Shown: one piece after another, positions 1 through 7,662 of the stretch
How positions within the stretch are numbered: the first letter of the stretch is position 1
Layout of the letters: each line of letters opens with the position of its first letter
NCBI GenBank assembly: GCA_016926595.1
Contig: JAFGOG010000569.1
Location: forward strand, 1-49,162
DNA: 49,162 bases
Source: Anaerolineae bacterium
Lineage (GTDB): Bacteria > Chloroflexota > Anaerolineae > JAAYZQ01
Reading direction: 5' to 3'
Program-made: the position numbers and the translations under genes
Notes under the pieces: model-generated
Seen by the model: the letters and a program-made list of their open reading frames with translations, nothing else
Databases searched by the model: none
Told to the model about the DNA's origin: nothing

Positions 1-576
1 TCGGGCGGCGTCGCCGGCATCTGCGTCTTTGCCGACGGCAGTGAGTGCGAAGAGTGGGCCTATTTTCGCGGCGAGTGCAAACCGGGCAGCGCGCCGGCGG
101 CCAGCCCGATGCCGGTGGCGGAGACCGAGTTCGCCAGCGACGGTTGGAAGATCTACCACAACAAGACACTCGGCTATCGCTTTGATTACCCGCCGGACGC
201 GAAAATAGAGACGGCCGATGATCCGCTCAAAACGCTCACGATTGTCGGCCCCCTGGTCGGAGGGGACAACTGGCCCATGATATTCGTCAACCATCCAGGT
301 GACCGGGAGGACTATCGCCCACCCGAAAACGCCGACCTGGCCCGCTGGCTGATCGACCACAATCTTTTGCCCGACGAGCGCCAGCCCGACACCCAGATCG
401 CCGGACGCACAGCCATCCACACCCGGCGCCCGCGCAGCCCACAGGCCTTCGCCTCTGACAGCTACTTTTTTGCCCGATCCGGGCAGTTGTACACGATCGT
501 GATCGTGCATACCGGAGACAAGGAGGACTGGATCGTCTACGATCGTTTTCTGGCAGGTTTTCAATTCCATCAATAG
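1..576 (+). CDS. DUF333 / PsbP-like exported protein, 5' end cut by the window edge
   Basis: The frame is open from base 1, so only the C-terminal 191 residues are seen. The first ~30 residues match the DUF333 pattern (Gly-Gly, Cys-Val-Phe, Asp-Gly-Ser, Cys-Glu-Glu-Trp-Ala, Arg-Gly-Glu-Cys), a small cysteine-containing domain of exported proteins. After an Ala/Pro/Ser spacer comes a domain with 'GYRFDYPPDAK', which resembles the PsbP-like fold also seen in the lipoproteins at 7663-8655 and 12909-14411. An internal ATG at 109 would cut through the DUF333 domain, so I do not use it as the start. Function unknown; an envelope or periplasmic location is likely. The signal peptide must lie left of the window. 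Confidence 0.75.
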   Translation, partial: SGGVAGICVFADGSECEEWAYFRGECKPGSAPAASPMPVAETEFASDGWKIYHNKTLGYRFDYPPDAKIETADDPLKTLTIVGPLVGGDNWPMIFVNHPGDREDYRPPENADLARWLIDHNLLPDERQPDTQIAGRTAIHTRRPRSPQAFASDSYFFARSGQLYTIVIVHTGDKEDWIVYDRFLAGFQFHQ

Positions 577-613
577 GCTGGTTCAGCCCCGAACATCGAA
601 CAAATTTTCTAGT

Positions 614-646
614 TTCCTGCCAGAATATGACGCGTTCTGACAGGAA
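614..646. repeat. Inverted repeat downstream of the DUF333 gene
   Basis: Arms 614-625 and 635-646 pair at 11 of 12 positions around a 9-base loop. It lies 38 bases after the stop codon of the DUF333 gene. It could be a weak terminator, but no T-tract follows. The rest of 577-702 holds nothing I recognise. Confidence 0.4.
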
Positions 647-702
647 TCGGCGGTATGATGGAGCCAGGATCGAATGCGCGCTAGCGCAGAGCGGGACCAG
701 AA

Positions 703-816
703 ATGGAGATGAGGATGCCCGACCACGACACATTCCATTGGGCCAAGCGGGTATCGCGCCAAGACATCCAGCGTCTGTACGAAAGCGAGGCCCGAGATCT
801 TGCGCCTGGCGCCTGA
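703..816 (+). pseudogene. Short ORF (37 aa), possible N-terminal gene remnant
   Basis: An ATG at 703 (alternatives at 709 and 715) opens a 37-residue frame containing 'HWAKRVSRQDIQRLYESEA' and ending at TGA 816. Its composition, with charged helix-forming residues, looks like real protein rather than a shadow frame. It stops abruptly just before the ribosome binding site of the Fpg-like gene. It could be the N-terminal remnant of a longer DNA-binding or regulatory protein lost by deletion, or a genuine small protein. I cannot assign a family. Confidence 0.35.
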
Positions 817-848
817 GTTGGCGGCAAAGCCAAGGAAAGGATGAACCG

Positions 849-1667
849 ATGATCGAGTTACCCGAAGCCGTCGTGATCGCCCGGCAGATCGCCGAGACGC
901 TGGGCGGCAAACGGATCGCCCACGCCGTGGCTAACGCCTCGCCGCACAAGTTCGCCTGGTACACGGGCGATCCGGCGGAATACAACAGCCGGCTGACGGG
1001 CAAGGTAATCGGGAGGGGAAGTGGGGTCGGCGGGCACATCGAGTTCGAGGCCGGCGAACTGCTGCTGTCGATCAGCGCGCCGATCCGCTACCACGTTGTG
1101 GGAGAAAAACGCCCCAAAAAACACCAGCTCTTGCTCGAGTTCGAGGATGGGACGGCGATCAGCGCCAGCGCCCAGATGTGGGGCGGTTTTTTCTGTTTCC
1201 CGGCCGGCGGGCCTGGCGGCTTTCCCGACCGCGATATTGCCATCGCGCGGCCCTCACCGTTGAGCGATACCTTTGACCGGGCCTATTTCCAGACCCTCTT
1301 TGACGAGAATACGCCAGCTCTGTCGGCCAAGGCCTTCCTGGCGACCGAGCAGCGCATCCCGGGGTTGGGCAACGGGGTGCTGCAGGACATCCTGTGGACG
1401 GCGCACATCCACCCCAAGCACAAGATGGGCGAGCTGCCGGAGGGCCAGATCGGAGCCATGTATCATGCGGTCAAAGAGGTGCTGGCAGCGATGACCGCCC
1501 AAGGCGGGCGGGACACCGAGCGCGACCTGTTTGGCCATCCCGGCGGCTACAAAACCATCTTGAGCAAAAACACGGTGGGCAAGCCATGCCCGGCCTGCGG
1601 CACGACCATCCGCAAGGAAGCTTACCTGGGCGGGGCGATCTATTACTGCTCGGGATGCCAGGCGTAA
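849..1667 (+). CDS. Fpg/Nei-family DNA glycosylase-like protein lacking the N-terminal proline
   Basis: The 272-residue protein has the Fpg/Nei layout: an N-terminal domain, a helix-two-turn-helix region ('IPGLGNGVLQDILWTAHIHP', about residues 163-183) and a C-terminal zinc finger of the form C-x2-C-x16-C-x2-C. The frame extends further upstream, but ATG 849 gives the family-typical start. Active Fpg and Nei enzymes begin Met-Pro-Glu, and the proline amine is the nucleophile. Here the start is Met-Ile-Glu-Leu-Pro-Glu, so the proline is replaced by isoleucine while the glutamate is kept. The basic hairpin that normally carries the conserved lysine reads Gly-Val-Gly-Gly-His. The finger also lacks the usual arginine in its loop. 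Lesion binding without standard lyase chemistry, or altered chemistry, is possible. The next gene begins 13 bases downstream, so co-transcription is likely. Confidence 0.85.
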   Translation: MIELPEAVVIARQIAETLGGKRIAHAVANASPHKFAWYTGDPAEYNSRLTGKVIGRGSGVGGHIEFEAGELLLSISAPIRYHVVGEKRPKKHQLLLEFEDGTAISASAQMWGGFFCFPAGGPGGFPDRDIAIARPSPLSDTFDRAYFQTLFDENTPALSAKAFLATEQRIPGLGNGVLQDILWTAHIHPKHKMGELPEGQIGAMYHAVKEVLAAMTAQGGRDTERDLFGHPGGYKTILSKNTVGKPCPACGTTIRKEAYLGGAIYYCSGCQA

Positions 1668-1679
1668 AGGAGAAAATCG

Positions 1680-2834
1680 ATGTCAACACAACGTCTTGTT
1701 CTGGAGAGCATCCCCCGCGTGCATTTTTACGAGGGCGGCAAGCGCTGTCCGGAGGACATTATCCTGCCCTCGGTGATGCGGGCAGTGCTGGAGTTTCTGG
1801 GCGAACCAGACTATGGCTGCAAACACTGCCTGGCCAAGAACCCGGACTGCAAGGTGCTGTGCACCTATGCCTTCCTGGTCGGCGTGTCGGGCGCGGGAGC
1901 GTTCCTGTCCTGGAAGGAAGGCTGGCATGGCGACAACGGGGCCTTGTTCTATATGTCCCCCGATCCGGCCGCGCCGGAGCAGCACATCTTTGACGCCATC
2001 GGCTATGAGTTCGAGTGGGTGGAGAAAGAAGCGGGGCGCGACAACGAGGCGCTATTCCGGCAGCGGATCGCTGAGAGCATCGAACGAGGCATGCCAGTGC
2101 TGGGTTATGGCGTCGTCGGCCCGCCGGAGCCGGCGATCATCGCCGGCTATGACGAAGGCGGCGACGTGTTGGTCGGTTGGAGCTTTTTCCAGGGTATGCC
2201 CGATTTCAACGCGGGCGTCGCATTGGAGCCAGCGGGTTACTTTCGCAAGCGCGACTGGTTCCAGGACACGCTGTGCTTGCTGATCATCGGCGGCAAGAAA
2301 GACAAACCCTCGCTGGAGGAAACCAGCCAGGCTGCGCTCAAATGGATGCTGCAGGTGGGCCGCGTGCCCATGGTCCGGCCCGAAGCGGACGCACCGGAGT
2401 GGTACCAACACCGCCACAACGGATTGGCCGCCTACGAGGCCTGGGCCGAGCACCTGCTGCGCGATGAGGAATGGCCCGCCGAGGACGAAGCGACACTGCG
2501 CGCCCACCACTTTATCCATGACTCGGCCGTGGGCAACCTGGCCGAGGCCCGCTGGTACAACTCGCTCTTCCTGGCCCAGTTGGTCGAAGGGTTTGCCGCC
2601 GGGCCGGGCAAACGCGGCACGATGGAGCACATCCTGCACGCCGCCGCCTTCTACGCCGCCGAGCACGACCTGATGTGGGAAGTCTGGGAGCTGGCGGGCG
2701 GCACCGGCAACCCCGAGGCGTACCGGGCGATGTCTGACCCCGCCAAACGCCGGGCGATGGTCGAGATCATTCGCCAGGCGCGCGAGAAGGATGCCCAGGC
2801 CATCGCGCACCTGGAGCAGGTGTTGGCTGGGTGA
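1680..2834 (+). CDS. BtrH N-terminal / C39-like cysteine-peptidase-fold protein (putative)
   Basis: This 384-residue protein starts at ATG 1680 with AAAGGAG just upstream. Residues 20-170 show a pattern seen in BtrH_N and C39-like proteins: a cysteine-rich region (Cys-Lys-His-Cys, then Cys and Cys), 'GVSGAGAFLSWKEGW', and later 'GMPVLGYGVV...AIIAGYDEGGDVLVGW'. That resembles a papain-like core with a bound-ligand or peptidase-like role. The C-terminal half is helical and rich in His and Trp ('WYQHRHNGLAAYEAWAEHLL'). No signal peptide or membrane segment is visible, so it is probably cytoplasmic. It sits between the Fpg-like gene and a run of small metabolic genes. The family assignment is tentative. 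Confidence 0.55.
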   Translation: MSTQRLVLESIPRVHFYEGGKRCPEDIILPSVMRAVLEFLGEPDYGCKHCLAKNPDCKVLCTYAFLVGVSGAGAFLSWKEGWHGDNGALFYMSPDPAAPEQHIFDAIGYEFEWVEKEAGRDNEALFRQRIAESIERGMPVLGYGVVGPPEPAIIAGYDEGGDVLVGWSFFQGMPDFNAGVALEPAGYFRKRDWFQDTLCLLIIGGKKDKPSLEETSQAALKWMLQVGRVPMVRPEADAPEWYQHRHNGLAAYEAWAEHLLRDEEWPAEDEATLRAHHFIHDSAVGNLAEARWYNSLFLAQLVEGFAAGPGKRGTMEHILHAAAFYAAEHDLMWEVWELAGGTGNPEAYRAMSDPAKRRAMVEIIRQAREKDAQAIAHLEQVLAG

Positions 2835-2849
2835 TGGGAGTGACTTGGA

Positions 2850-2896
2850 GAAACCGGGTTTTGCGGGTAAAGAGCACCCGCGAAAAACCCGGTTTC
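2850..2896. repeat. Dispersed foldback repeat, copy A
   Basis: Left arm gaaaccgggtttt...gcgggt (2850-2868) pairs with right arm acccgcgaaaaacccggtttc (about 2876-2896). The gaaaccgggttttt core occurs again at 8841-8873 and 39702-39734. It lies between a stop codon and the next start, as do the other two copies. Confidence 0.75.
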
Positions 2897-2916
2897 AAGA
2901 GATAAAGGAGCAAACG

Positions 2917-3087
2917 ATGAAAAAGGACAGCCTGACTTATTACAGCCAATCCGGCCCGATGACCGACATCCGCGCACTCTATGAGCAGGATGCCGGCTTT
3001 CATTTCCCGGCAGACTGACGCGTTCATGCCGCTACTGCGGCCCGCGACGTGCTGGTCACGTCACCCGAATGGGCCATCAACCTGTAG
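2917..3087 (+). pseudogene. Internally deleted, frameshifted gene remnant
   Basis: ATG 2917 follows a good ribosome binding site (AAAGGAG) and encodes 33 residues ('MKKDSLTYYSQSGPMTDIR' then 'ALYEQDAGFHFPAD') before TGA at 3018. A second frame then reads 'AARDVLVTSPEWAINL' up to TAG 3087. The beginning looks like a protein N-terminus. The ALYEQD part and the second-frame tail look like a C-terminus. The simplest reading is an in-frame loss of the middle plus a later frameshift. I suspect a transglutaminase-like parent from memory of similar Chloroflexota proteins, but this is not proven. Confidence 0.4.
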
Positions 3088-3136
3088 CGCGCATTGGCTG
3101 GGTTACGTTGCCCCGCCGTCAGAAAAGGAGTAAACT

Positions 3137-3496
3137 ATGGCAACGGTCAAAAGGATCGCCACCCCCTACAGCTATTCGTCGGCCGTGGCTGCGGGCGATT
3201 TCGTGTTTGTGGGGTTGCATCGTGGCTTTGGGGCCACCTTTGCCGAACAGCACGAGGACATCTTTAAACACTTGCAGGGTACGCTGGCCCAATTTGGCCT
3301 GTCCCTGGCCGACCTGGTCAAAGTCAACGTCTGGCTCAAAGAGATCAAGGATCTGCCAGAAATGGAAAAGCTGTTCCGAAACCACTTTGAACAGGGCCAA
3401 TACCCGGCCCGGATGACCTCTACCACCGAGTTTATCGACGCCGACTGCCTAATCATGATCGAAGGAGTCGCCTATGGAAACACCAACTATACCTGA
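3137..3496 (+). CDS. ridA: RidA/YjgF family protein
   Basis: A 119-residue protein of the usual RidA length. RidA proteins are cytoplasmic trimers that hydrolyse reactive enamine/imine intermediates from PLP enzymes, and some relatives have other deaminase roles. Family features seen are 'GDFVFVG' near the N-terminus, the helix 'HLQGTLAQFGLSLADLVKVNVWLKE', and 'YPARMTSTTEF', whose arginine matches the substrate-carboxylate arginine. The start is set by AAAAGGAG ahead of ATG 3137. The last 23 bases overlap the next gene, which implies translational coupling. Confidence 0.88.
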   Translation: MATVKRIATPYSYSSAVAAGDFVFVGLHRGFGATFAEQHEDIFKHLQGTLAQFGLSLADLVKVNVWLKEIKDLPEMEKLFRNHFEQGQYPARMTSTTEFIDADCLIMIEGVAYGNTNYT

Positions 3497-3962
3497 GTTC
3501 TTGATCGGCCAGATGCGCGTGGTCTGCACGCGCCAAGAGACGTTCTTTCACGTCGCCGGCCGGCCCACCCCTATGGCAAAGCTCGATGAGGAGCTGGACC
3601 GGCTGATCCCGCTGATCGAAGCAGCCCAGGACGCCGCCGGCATCGCCCAGGTGGGGCCGCTGATCACCCGCTACTATTGGGTCAGCGAGCCGGATACCTA
3701 CATCATGGAACTCGGCGTCCCGGTCAGGCCCGACACGCCGGCGGCGGGCGAAGCGCAGGTCAAGACCCTGTCCCCTATCCGCTGCGCGTCGCTGCTGTTT
3801 TGGGGCAGCCTGGAGCACATCGGGCCGGCCTACGAGGCGTTGATGACCGCCATCAAAGAGGCGGGGCTGGAGCCATCGGGCGACAACCGCGAGTGGCACT
3901 ATCACTTTGAGGGGGATAGTTCGCCGAACAACATCATCGGGCTGCAGATCGGGATCCGGTGA
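3474..3962 (+). CDS. GyrI-like small-molecule-binding domain protein
   Basis: 162 residues resembling the stand-alone GyrI-like effector-binding fold: N-terminal 'RQETFFHVAGRPTP', a central amphipathic helix, 'YYWVSEPDTYIMELGVPV', 'CASLLFWGSLEHIGPAYEALMTAI', and an acidic C-terminal strand. Proteins of this fold bind or hydrolyse small hydrophobic molecules. No DNA-binding domain is attached. ATG 3474 is preceded by GAAGGAG and overlaps the ridA reading frame, so the two are probably made together. The ligand is unknown. Confidence 0.65.
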   Translation: METPTIPEFLIGQMRVVCTRQETFFHVAGRPTPMAKLDEELDRLIPLIEAAQDAAGIAQVGPLITRYYWVSEPDTYIMELGVPVRPDTPAAGEAQVKTLSPIRCASLLFWGSLEHIGPAYEALMTAIKEAGLEPSGDNREWHYHFEGDSSPNNIIGLQIGIR

Positions 3963-4010
3963 TCAAGGTGCTCAGGTGCGTCGCACGTGAGCAGCTTGGG
4001 AGGATAAAGT

Positions 4011-4547
4011 ATGCCATTCAAAGCAGGGGTTTTTCAAGAGAACGTCGAATCGTGGCTGCAAGGCGCGGCTCGCGACGAGCTCGTCCGCGACTGTGAGGCC
4101 TATGCCACGCTGAAAACGCCGGCGCAAAAAGCCCGCCGCATCCGCGACATGGTCGACGTGCTCGACCGGGAAGTGGACGCGGAGACGCGCCGCACGATCA
4201 TGCAAGCCTGCGGCCGGCGCTGCATCGGCGCGGGCACGCTGGAAAAAGCCATGCGGATCGCCCAGCAGGCCCGCGACCTGGACGACCTGTTGGCGCGGTT
4301 GAACGCGATGCACATCGGCGGCGGGCATTTGCAGCGCGAAGGCAAGGCGATCCACGCAGCCTACGATCGCTGCTACTGCGGGTCGGTGAACAAAATCAAA
4401 GAGCCACTTTCGGCGACCTACTGTCTGTGTTCATGCGGCTGGTACCAGCAGCTTTTTGAGACGCTGCTGGACAGGCCGGTCGAGGTCGAGCTGCTGGGTT
4501 CGATCGCCCACGGCGACGAGCGCTGCCGGTTCTTGATCCACATTTAA
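4011..4547 (+). CDS. Cysteine-rich V4R/DUF6144-like protein
   Basis: 178 residues, start set by GGGAGG ahead of ATG 4011. The N-terminal half is helical. The C-terminal half holds cysteines in 'CGRRC', 'YDRCYCGSVN' and 'TYCLCSCGWYQQLFE', ending 'IAHGDERCRFLIHI'. That ending resembles the V4R (4-vinyl reductase) and related domains, in which a terminal Cys-x-Phe-x-Ile strand and upstream cysteines can bind metal or ligand. No signal peptide is seen. It sits between the GyrI-like and flavin-reductase-like genes on the same strand with short gaps. The name is tentative and the function unknown. Confidence 0.5.
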   Translation: MPFKAGVFQENVESWLQGAARDELVRDCEAYATLKTPAQKARRIRDMVDVLDREVDAETRRTIMQACGRRCIGAGTLEKAMRIAQQARDLDDLLARLNAMHIGGGHLQREGKAIHAAYDRCYCGSVNKIKEPLSATYCLCSCGWYQQLFETLLDRPVEVELLGSIAHGDERCRFLIHI

Positions 4548-4572
4548 GGACTGAGATAGAACGGAGCAGACC

Positions 4573-5256
4573 ATGAAACACGAGATCGGGATCAACCAGC
4601 CTTCGTACCTGGTCGAAGACTGGCCGAACAAGTACACTGTCTTTTCCTGGCTCGAGTACGTCGTCACCGTGCCCAACCCCATCTTTCTGGTCACCACGCT
4701 GAAGGCCAACGGCGCGGCCAACGCCAATCTCCATTCCTGGGGACTGGTGGTGGGCGACCACGACGGCTATTCATCGCTGCTGGCGCTGCTCGAACAAACC
4801 CACACCTATGCCAATATCGTACGCGAGGGCGAGTGGTGTCTCAATTTTCCCTCGGTCAGGCACTATAAGCAGTGCTTTGAGACCATCGCCTGCAATGGGC
4901 CGGACAACGACGAGATCGCCGATGCCGGCCTGACCATCGAAGCAGCGCAGACGGTGCGGGCGCCGCGCATCGCCGAGTGCGCGATCAACCTCGAGTGCCA
5001 ACTGACCTGGCACCGCCCGCTGGTCGAGGGCAGCCGCTGGCGCCTGCTGGTGGGGCGCGTGCGGCACGTGGCGGTGGACGAGGCGGCGATGGCCGTCGAC
5101 CCGGACGAGCGATTGGCGGCGCTGGGCCTGATGTACAACGTGCGCGGCACGGTCAACCCGCTGAACGGTGAGTACTATGGGCCGAACACGCTGGGCGTGC
5201 TAGACAAGGTGATGCGCATCTTTCCCTGGCAAGATGAGGAGGCCCAAGATGAGTGA
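4573..5256 (+). CDS. Flavin reductase-like domain protein
   Basis: 227 residues that fit the flavin reductase-like (DIM6/NtaB) FMN-binding split-barrel family: 'NPIFLVTTLKANGAANANLHSWGLVVGD' early, 'EGEWCLNFPSVRHYKQ' in the middle, and 'AECAINLECQLTWHR' followed by a strand and 'GRVRHVAVDE'. Members bind FMN and reduce it for partner monooxygenases or act as flavoproteins. ATG 4573 follows GGAG. The 3' end overlaps the next gene by 8 bases, so it is in the same operon. The partner oxidase is not in view. Confidence 0.8.
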   Translation: MKHEIGINQPSYLVEDWPNKYTVFSWLEYVVTVPNPIFLVTTLKANGAANANLHSWGLVVGDHDGYSSLLALLEQTHTYANIVREGEWCLNFPSVRHYKQCFETIACNGPDNDEIADAGLTIEAAQTVRAPRIAECAINLECQLTWHRPLVEGSRWRLLVGRVRHVAVDEAAMAVDPDERLAALGLMYNVRGTVNPLNGEYYGPNTLGVLDKVMRIFPWQDEEAQDE

Positions 5257-6109
5257 TATCCTGTCGAGGGCACAAACGTTCATACTGACCCACGCCCGGC
5301 TGTTGGAGCGCCGGCTGTTCGAGGTCCAGTTCGGCCACGCCGAACCTGCGGCCGTGGGCCGGGCCGTGCGCGCCTACCAGAACGCCGACGGTGGGCTGGG
5401 ACACGCGCTGGAGCCAGACCTGCGCTGCCCGGAAAGCCAACCGCTGTTCATTGAGGTCGGATTAGCTGCCCTGTGCGAGGCTGGGCGCCACGATCTGGAT
5501 CTGGCGAGCTCTGCCTGCGCTTTCCTCGAGTCTGTCTCGGACGAGGTGGGCCTAGTGCCGCCGATCCTGGAAACCGCGCTGGCTTCCCCGCACGCGGGAC
5601 ATTGGGGCCCGTCAGCGCTGGTTCCCGATCTGAACCCAACGGCAGGGCTGTGTGGGCTGCTGCACTATCAGGGTGTGGCACACCCCTGGCTCTCCCACGC
5701 CACAGAAACCTGCTGCGAGCTGCTGCTCCGGGACCCGCCGCGCGAGGCGCATACGCTGGTCTGTGCCACGCGGCTGGCGGATCACCTGCCCGACCGGGCG
5801 CTGGCCAAACGGCTCACCGATGTCATCGCCTCCGCACTGCCACAGGCGCGTTTCTTTATCGCCGAGGCGCCGGTGCAAGGCTATGGGCTGACGCCGCTGC
5901 ACTTTGCGCCGCATCCTGATTCGGCCTGGCGCGCTCTCTTTTCGAAGCGGCAGATCGACGGTCACCTGCAAGACCTGCTGGCGCGGCAGCAGGCCGATGG
6001 CGGCTGGCCGATCAGTTGGGAGCCGCCCGGGCCGGCGGCGGCGCTGGAGTGGCGCGGCCGGGGGACGCTGGAAGCAGTCTGCTGCCTGGCGGCCTATGGG
6101 CAGATCTGA
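5249..6109 (+). CDS. Prenyltransferase/squalene-cyclase-like alpha-alpha toroid protein
   Basis: 286 residues from ATG 5249, which is preceded by GAGGAGG. An upstream in-frame codon at 5234 has no better signal. 'VRAYQNADGGLGHALEPDLR' and 'LLARQQADGGWPISW' are the paired QxxDGG(W/L) repeats of the squalene-cyclase/prenyltransferase toroid. The protein is about half the length of a full cyclase and lacks an obvious DxDD or Asp-rich catalytic motif. It may therefore be a binding or scaffold protein rather than an active cyclase. It overlaps the flavin-reductase-like gene by 8 bases and closes this run of genes. Confidence 0.7.
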   Translation: MSDILSRAQTFILTHARLLERRLFEVQFGHAEPAAVGRAVRAYQNADGGLGHALEPDLRCPESQPLFIEVGLAALCEAGRHDLDLASSACAFLESVSDEVGLVPPILETALASPHAGHWGPSALVPDLNPTAGLCGLLHYQGVAHPWLSHATETCCELLLRDPPREAHTLVCATRLADHLPDRALAKRLTDVIASALPQARFFIAEAPVQGYGLTPLHFAPHPDSAWRALFSKRQIDGHLQDLLARQQADGGWPISWEPPGPAAALEWRGRGTLEAVCCLAAYGQI

Positions 6110-6118
6110 ACCACAAGC

Positions 6119-6198
6119 ATTGCGTACCGAGTATTGCGTCATGACGACAACTCTGCGCCGCCTCACAACCATACGCAGTACTCGGTACTCGATACGCA
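6119..6198. repeat. Imperfect inverted repeat built from tgcgtaccgagta-like units
   Basis: The left part (6119-6139) carries two tgcgta/ttgcgt-type units around ccgagta. The right part (6173-6198) carries the reverse complement (acgcagtactcggta, then gatacgca). It lies just after the toroid protein gene and upstream of the glycosyltransferase promoter. It looks like a non-coding mobile or foldback element. Confidence 0.55.
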
Positions 6199-6210
6199 CT
6201 CGCATCCGAA

Positions 6211-6239
6211 TTGCATCGGCGTTCGAGTTGTGATATGAT
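6211..6239 (+). promoter_or_regulatory. Sigma-70-type promoter for the glycosyltransferase
   Basis: TTGCAT at 6211-6216 and TATGAT at 6234-6239 are separated by 17 bases. Transcription would start near 6246, about 30 bases before ATG 6276. Confidence 0.6.
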
Positions 6240-6275
6240 CTTGAGATCAACTCATTTTTCGACCGAGCCAAGCCG

Positions 6276-7526
6276 ATGACCATCTCTTCTTTGCCAACCA
6301 GAATGCACATTGCCTATTTTACCAATACCTATCTGCCGATGATCAACGGCGTCACACATTCGGTGAATCTCTTTCGCCAGGCCTTGACCGGGCTGGGGCA
6401 CAATGTGTTCATCTTTTGTCCGGAGGCGGGTCATTATCAAGACACTGAGCCGTTTGTATTCCGCTACCCGGCCATCAAAGTCAGCCCGGACATTGATTTC
6501 GCGGCAGCGATCCCCGTTTCGCCTTTCGTGGGGCAGTTGCTGCCCATGCTCAAGCTGGATGTGATCCACGCCCATCATCCGTTTCTGCTGGGGCAGACGG
6601 CAGCGCACCGGGCGCGCGAGCTCAACGTGCCCCTGGTCTTTACGTTTCACACCCAGTACCAGGAATACAGCCATTACGTGCCCCTGCCGCAAGACAGCCT
6701 GCAAGCGTTTATCAAGCGGGCGATCGAAGCCCGGCTGGGCACGTACATGCAGCACTGCCAGCACGTCGTCGTGCCCTCACAGAGCATGCGCGAGGCGCTG
6801 GTTGAGGCGTATGGTCTGACCGGTGGCATAACCGTCATCCCAACGGGTATCGACCTAAAACCATACCGGCGCGCCGATGGGCGACCGATCCGCCAGCGGC
6901 GCGGCTGGGGAAGCGATCCGGTGGTGATCTCGACAGGGCGGCTGGCGCCGGAGAAAAACTGGCGAACCCTGTTGGATGCCATGGCCCTCGTCATGCCGGC
7001 CTGTCCAGAGCTGCGTTTCGCCTTGATCGGCGATGGGCCCGAACGAGAGGCGCTCAAAGCTTATGCCCGGCGGCTGGGCATGGCCGATCGGACCGAGTTT
7101 GTCGGCGCAGTGCCCTTCGCCGAGGTGCCCGGCTACCTGCGGGCGGCCACCCTGTTCGCCTTTGCATCCACGACCGAGACCCAAGGGCTGGTCACGATCG
7201 AGGCGCTGGCAGCCGGGCTGCCGGTCGTTGCCGTCGATGCCACCGGCACGCGCGACGTGATCCGGCACGATCAAGAAGGCTTGCTGACCAGGAACGACAG
7301 CGCTGACCTGGCTGCGGCCATCCAGCAGGTGCTGGATGATCCGGCGTTGGCCCAGCGCTACAGGGCCGCCGCGGTGAGCAGGGCACAAGACTTTGACATC
7401 GCCTATCAGACGCAGAGGCTGCTCGCGGTATATCGGCAAGCAATTGAGGATAAGCGGGCCAACCGCTCGGTCATTGTGACCAGACACGGCAAGCCATTCA
7501 AGTTGATCGACAGGGAGCCGGCCTAG
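6276..7526 (+). CDS. GT4-family glycosyltransferase (glucosyl-diacylglycerol synthase-like)
   Basis: 416 residues with the two Rossmann domains of a GT-B enzyme. The N-terminal domain has 'YFTNTYLPMINGVTHSV' and 'DVIHAHHPFLLGQTA...FTFHTQYQEY', typical of lipid glucosyltransferases and mannosyltransferases. The C-terminal domain has 'STGRLAPEKNWRTLLDA' and the E-x7-E donor-site motif in 'TETQGLVTIEALAAGLPV'. Known relatives transfer glucose or mannose from a nucleotide sugar to diacylglycerol or phosphatidylinositol at the inner membrane face. The acceptor here is unknown. ATG 6276 has a weak ribosome binding site, and an internal ATG at 6303 also precedes the first strand. It is a single gene with its own promoter. 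Confidence 0.85.
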   Translation: MTISSLPTRMHIAYFTNTYLPMINGVTHSVNLFRQALTGLGHNVFIFCPEAGHYQDTEPFVFRYPAIKVSPDIDFAAAIPVSPFVGQLLPMLKLDVIHAHHPFLLGQTAAHRARELNVPLVFTFHTQYQEYSHYVPLPQDSLQAFIKRAIEARLGTYMQHCQHVVVPSQSMREALVEAYGLTGGITVIPTGIDLKPYRRADGRPIRQRRGWGSDPVVISTGRLAPEKNWRTLLDAMALVMPACPELRFALIGDGPEREALKAYARRLGMADRTEFVGAVPFAEVPGYLRAATLFAFASTTETQGLVTIEALAAGLPVVAVDATGTRDVIRHDQEGLLTRNDSADLAAAIQQVLDDPALAQRYRAAAVSRAQDFDIAYQTQRLLAVYRQAIEDKRANRSVIVTRHGKPFKLIDREPA

Positions 7527-7662
7527 CAGAAACAAGCCAAGTCAAGCGATTTCCTCCATCACCATCTGGACCTTTATGCCACCCAAATGCGTCTTATCAC
7601 TGATACAAGGCAGAGACAGAAATGGCTTGATCAAGCCAGACCTGCCAGGAAGGATCAAGATT

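Noticed and set aside
627..848. N-terminal extension of the Fpg-like protein
   Set aside because: The 74 extra residues are Arg-rich, overlap another plausible small frame, and are unlike the family. ATG 849 gives the typical start.
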